DNA from: Dermatophagoides farinae
Lineage: Eukaryota > Arthropoda > Arachnida > Sarcoptiformes > Pyroglyphidae
Assembly (NCBI RefSeq): GCF_024713945.1
Contig: NC_134682.1
Coordinates: forward strand, 4,441,001-4,505,000
DNA length: 64,000 nucleotides
Reading direction: 5' to 3'
Of this stretch, positions 60,883 through 64,000 are shown in pieces (position 1 is the first letter of the stretch; every line of letters begins with the position of its first letter). A program made the position numbers and the translations under genes. Under the pieces are notes generated by a model. The model saw only the letters and a list, made by a program, of their open reading frames with translations. It searched no databases and was not told the DNA's origin.

Positions 60883-61449
60883 TCATGATGATGATGATGA
60901 ATTTCGTTTGATGGCAAAATTTTCCAATGATTCACGTACAATTTTTTCCGTTGCACCTGTTTCATTATTGACAAGTATGGCATCAACACCTAATGTACTA
61001 ACATCGTTTATATTACGTTGTTCATCATCAAAAAATATCATTCTATCAAAATCGATGCCAGATTCTTTGTTAATTCTTTCGAAATGTTTTATTTTTTCAC
61101 CTGGATATATATGATAATAATTGATGTATTTATGCCAATCAAACAAATCAATTAAACGATATGCACCGGTTGGATATTTCGTTCTTGATGCCACCGCAAT
61201 TTGAATGCCTTTTTCTTGTAGTAATTCAAATATACGTGGAAAATCCGGAAAATGTCTAATTTCTTTACCATGAACATCGATTAATTGTCCTTCATGATAG
61301 AAATATGGTGGTGTGTATTGAAATCCATCAATACCGAATGGCCAAACAGTATGATCCAAATCAAATATAGCTAAACGTGGTAATGTAATTCTTGATGTCG
61401 AATTATTATTAGCAACATTTTTGGCTACAGTACAAAACAATCGATTCAT
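60883..61449 (-). CDS. MDP1: Magnesium-dependent phosphatase 1 (HAD superfamily)
   Basis: Intronless, 188 residues. HAD motif I is IFDLDHTVWPF, with nucleophile Asp30 and acid/base Asp32. Motif II is the Ser of VASRTKYPTGA, motif III the Lys of YPGEKIKHFERI, and motif IV the acidic pair in MIFFDDEQRNINDVSTLGV. These match human MDP-1 block by block. The family removes phosphate from tyrosine or sugar (glycation repair) substrates in a Mg2+-dependent way. About 22 residues precede the usual start. They contain Arg and Lys but no acid (MNRLFCTVAKNVANNNSTSR) and could be a mitochondrial presequence. It is divergently arranged with ULK3, 219 bp apart. Confidence 0.93.
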   Translation of the reverse strand: MNRLFCTVAKNVANNNSTSRITLPRLAIFDLDHTVWPFGIDGFQYTPPYFYHEGQLIDVHGKEIRHFPDFPRIFELLQEKGIQIAVASRTKYPTGAYRLIDLFDWHKYINYYHIYPGEKIKHFERINKESGIDFDRMIFFDDEQRNINDVSTLGVDAILVNNETGATEKIVRESLENFAIKRNSSSSS

Positions 61450-61668
61450 TTCATATATGAAAAAAAAGTGGTCGAAATTCGTTGATTCTGTTCATATGGT
61501 AAACAAATAAATTTTGACTTTTGGAATTTTTTCCGGAAAATTCATCATTCATTTTAATGTGTAGAACGAAAGAAATTTCCAAGAAAGTAAACAATGTATA
61601 TTGTTTGTGTGTGTATTATTTTTGTTGTCATTTTTTGTTAAAATGTAGTTTTTGTTTTTCATTAATTT
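61450..61668. promoter_or_regulatory. Bidirectional promoter region MDP-1 / ULK3
   Basis: 219 bp between two divergent ATGs. No TATA box is obvious in either direction, as is common for housekeeping bidirectional promoters. Confidence 0.5.
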
Positions 61669-63428
61669 ATGATGGATCCTAAATCAAATAATAATGCAAT
61701 AATAAATACTACGACCAATGTGATAATAAATTCTTCTTCTAGTCCAAATTCTTCATTACCACCACCAAAAGTTGATGGTTATCGATTGAATCATTTAATT
61801 GGTAAAGGATCATATGGACATGTTTTTCGTGCTGAAAAAAAGGTTTGAAAACATTGAAAATCAAATAATTTTTTTTTTTGTAAATTTTATTTTCATTCGT
61901 AGATTTCGCATGAAGTTGTGGCCATTAAATGTGTACCACTTAAATCGTTATCGAAAAATTCTCGTGACAATATTATAAATGAGATATCGATATTGAAAAA
62001 ATTGAAACATGAGTTCATCGTACAAATGCTCGATTTTCAATGGGACAAAGCATTTGTCTATATGATATTTGAATTTTGTCCCAGTGGTGAACTGGCATCG
62101 ATTATTCGCCTGAAACGAAATTTTCCAGAAGAAATTGTTCAACATTTTTTACAACAATTAGCTTCAGCCATGAAATATCTTCGTGATAATGATGTTGCAC
62201 ATTTGGATCTAAAACCACAAAACATTCTCATTACCGGTATACAATTTGTTACATTGTTAAATGGTTTAAATTCATTTAAAGTTTGGCGTCAAGTAATACT
62301 CAAAATTGCTGATTTTGGATTCGCACAATATCTAAGCAATGATGAAAGTGTCAATTCATTACGCGGTTCTCCACTGTATATGGCACCGGAAATATTTAAA
62401 AAACATGAATATGATGCTCGTGTTGATCTTTGGTCAATCGGTATTATCCTGTACGAATGTTTATTTGGTCGAACACCATTACATGGAATGACAACGGCAG
62501 AAATCACACATGCTTATCAAAGAAATCAAGTTCATATTGAATTTCCTAAAAATAGATTATCACAACTTTGTTATGATCTTCTTGGTGGACTACTTAAAAT
62601 TGATCCAAAAATGCGTATATCGTTCAGTAATTTTTTCACACATCCATTCATAGATCTCGAACATATGCCAATGGCCGATTCATTTGAAAAGGCACGTAAT
62701 ATCATCTCGAAAGCAATGGATTTTGAAACCAAAGGCGAATATAAATCAGCTTTTTATAATTTTCGTGATGCCTTATTATATCTGATGCCTTTATATCGAT
62801 GGGGATTGCCTACACAACCATATTCAGCCAAAAAACGTGAACAACTTAGACAAATGATTGTTGAAAATATGGAAAAAGCTGAAGAATTGCAACAAAAATG
62901 TGGCATTGTCAATATTAATCCGAAATTATTACAAGAAATTCAATCAATCTATAATCGTATAGATCGTGCACGTGATCTTGCTTCTAAAGATCTTTATTCA
63001 CAATCATTGGATGAATTTGAATTGGCTTTTGATCAATCGTTTAAAATTATGAAAGAAAATGATCAAAAAATACGAAATGAATTTTTCGGTGAAATCAGTG
63101 AATGGATGACAGAAGCGGAAATAGTAAAAGATAAATATTTAACAGAACAACAAATTAAACAACAATTGCCGAAAAAAATTGGTGAAAAAATTACCGTCGC
63201 GCAGGAAGCTATTGAACTTTACAATCATCACAACGACAAAACACCACCACCATCGTCTGTTCAAAAGCCAGATTGGTATCTAAAGCTAAAAGAACCTCCA
63301 AAATCAAATTCTTCGGGCCATTCCAAATTATTGATACATAATGTTGATCATAAAAAAGTTGACGATAAAAAATTGGATAATAATTTGAATTTAGCCAAAA
63401 TGAAAAATGAAAATAATGATAATGGTGG

Positions 63429-63459
<31 letters not shown>

Positions 63460-63492
63460 AATAATAATGATCCACTTTGTTCAATTCAATAA
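61669..63492 (+). CDS. ULK3: ULK3-type serine/threonine kinase with MIT domains
   Basis: Exons 61669-61842, 61903-62236 and 62294-63492, 568 residues. The second intron (57 nt, donor G|GTATAC, acceptor TCAAG) has no stop and is a multiple of three; removing it restores NILITVILKIADFG. Kinase motifs: GKGSYGHV, VAIK (Lys67), HLDLKPQN (Asp160), DFG (Asp176), APE (200-202), and VDLWSIGIILYE. HLD in place of HRD is usual for ULK3. The C-terminal half has a MIT domain from about 299 (FEKARNIISKAMDFETKGEY) and a second from about 382. The tail ends in a run of Asp. ULK3 acts in Hedgehog signalling and, through ESCRT-III binding by the MIT domains, in the abscission checkpoint. Confidence 0.93.
62237..62293 (+). 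other. 57-nt stop-free intron inside the ULK3 kinase domain
   Basis: GTATAC...TCAAG. Without splicing it adds 19 residues between the catalytic loop and DFG, where kinases have a short beta strand. With splicing the spacing is normal. Confidence 0.8.
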
Positions 63493-63734
63493 TTTTTCAA
63501 TTAATAGTTTTTACATTTTAAAATTTTTTGTTTTGTCTATTTTTCACAAAAAGATTTCGAATAATGAAATTGGCGCGATGCGATAAAATTCGAATGTTCT
63601 ATTTTGACATTTGTGGTCGTTTATCCTGTAAATAGACGTGTGATATAAAAGCACGTTTTAATTTATTTTTAGATTTAGATTTAGTTTTTTTCCAAGTTCT
63701 TGTACCTGTTGGGAGTAAAACAACCAAAATTTTT
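63493..63734. other. Spacer between ULK3 and DHFR
   Basis: 242 bp between head-to-tail genes, holding the ULK3 3' end and the DHFR promoter. No TATA box; no other element seen. Confidence 0.5.
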
Positions 63735-64000
63735 ATGATGACCAAAAAAATTGCATTAGTAGCTGCTTGTTGCCGTTCAAATGGTATCGGTAAAGATGGT
63801 AACCTGCCATGGCGATTGAGATCTGAAATGGATTTTTTTACACGAATCACATCGACCGTTTTGGATTCGGCTCCAGGTTTGGCTGGTGATGAACAAGTGA
63901 AAAAGAATGCCGTCATAATGGGTACACGTACATACATGTCGATTCCGCCATCATTTCGGCCATTAAAAAATCGTGTCAATGTTGTGCTTAGTCGAACAAT
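63735..64000 (+). CDS. DHFR: Dihydrofolate reductase, 5' part
   Basis: Starts at a double ATG (63735) and runs off the window end after 88 codons. It reads MTKKIALVAACCRSNGIGKD, then GNLPWRLRSEMDFFTRIT, NAVIMGTRTYMSIPPSFRPL and RVNVVLSRT. These are the DHFR folate-site motif (GxLPWRLxxEMxFF, with the acidic Glu at the substrate position), the NADPH-binding VIMGxxTxxSIP motif and NVVLSR. The enzyme makes tetrahydrofolate for thymidylate and purine synthesis. The 3' part is outside the window. An intron beyond this point cannot be judged. Confidence 0.95.
   Translation, partial: MMTKKIALVAACCRSNGIGKDGNLPWRLRSEMDFFTRITSTVLDSAPGLAGDEQVKKNAVIMGTRTYMSIPPSFRPLKNRVNVVLSRT

Noticed and set aside
63599-63979. 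Minus-strand frame of 126 codons at the right edge
   Set aside because: It is the shadow of DHFR, whose plus-strand translation matches the family throughout.

Overview
The window is nuclear DNA from an animal with compact spliced genes set in AT-rich DNA full of A/T runs, (GAT/ATC)n, (CAA/TTG)n and (CA/GT)n. Gene content (delta/epsilon-like GST, hrp48-type RRM protein, AF9/ENL, ULK3, MDP-1, DHFR, cathepsin D) is metazoan. The base composition, mostly short introns, and Asn/His/Gln/Ser/Asp runs in the proteins suggest an acariform (astigmatid, dust- or scabies-mite-like) arthropod. That placement is an inference. No virus-like element was recognised. The only transposon seen is a 147-bp piggyBac-type MITE.

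Layout. 0.2-2.6 kb: two tandem minus-strand genes for secreted, Thr-rich, probably GPI-anchored mucin-like proteins, made by a local duplication. 3.5-6.6 kb: a plus-strand glutathione S-transferase with an Asn/His/Gln-rich tail, then two unfamiliar minus-strand genes; the first carries a textbook eIF4E-binding motif. 6.9-8.1 and 13.8-15.2 kb: two minus-strand paralogues for secreted Gly/Gln/His-rich proteins sharing a PYRRV-containing core (possibly cuticular), separated by 5.6 kb without a gene. 15.2-25.9 kb: a 10-kb stretch of simple-repeat DNA in which I support no gene. 25.9-27.2 kb: cathepsin D-like aspartic protease, convergent with an eight-exon hrp48/Hrb27C/DAZAP1-type RNA-binding protein (27.6-31.1 kb, minus).

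37.8-56.6 kb: one large plus-strand gene, AF9/ENL (YEATS domain encoded in four 5' exons, ANC1-homology domain at the end of a 4.3-kb last exon). Its introns hold the MITE, a perfect hairpin and two unexplained coding-looking exons. 59.0-64.0 kb: a dense cluster with a seven-finger C2H2 protein (-), MDP-1 phosphatase (-), ULK3 kinase (+, divergent from MDP-1 across about 220 bp) and the start of DHFR (+, cut by the window edge).

Exon structures were rebuilt by hand from GT/AG sites and reading-frame continuity. The strongest new points are: a stop-free 57-nt intron in ULK3 that reads as a kinase insertion if missed; the eIF4E-binding protein; an AF9 acyl-lysine pocket residue changed to His; a pair of phase-compatible alternative exons in AF9; and repeated CTCF-like AGATGGC sites, mostly between genes. 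I found no clearly novel multi-gene system.
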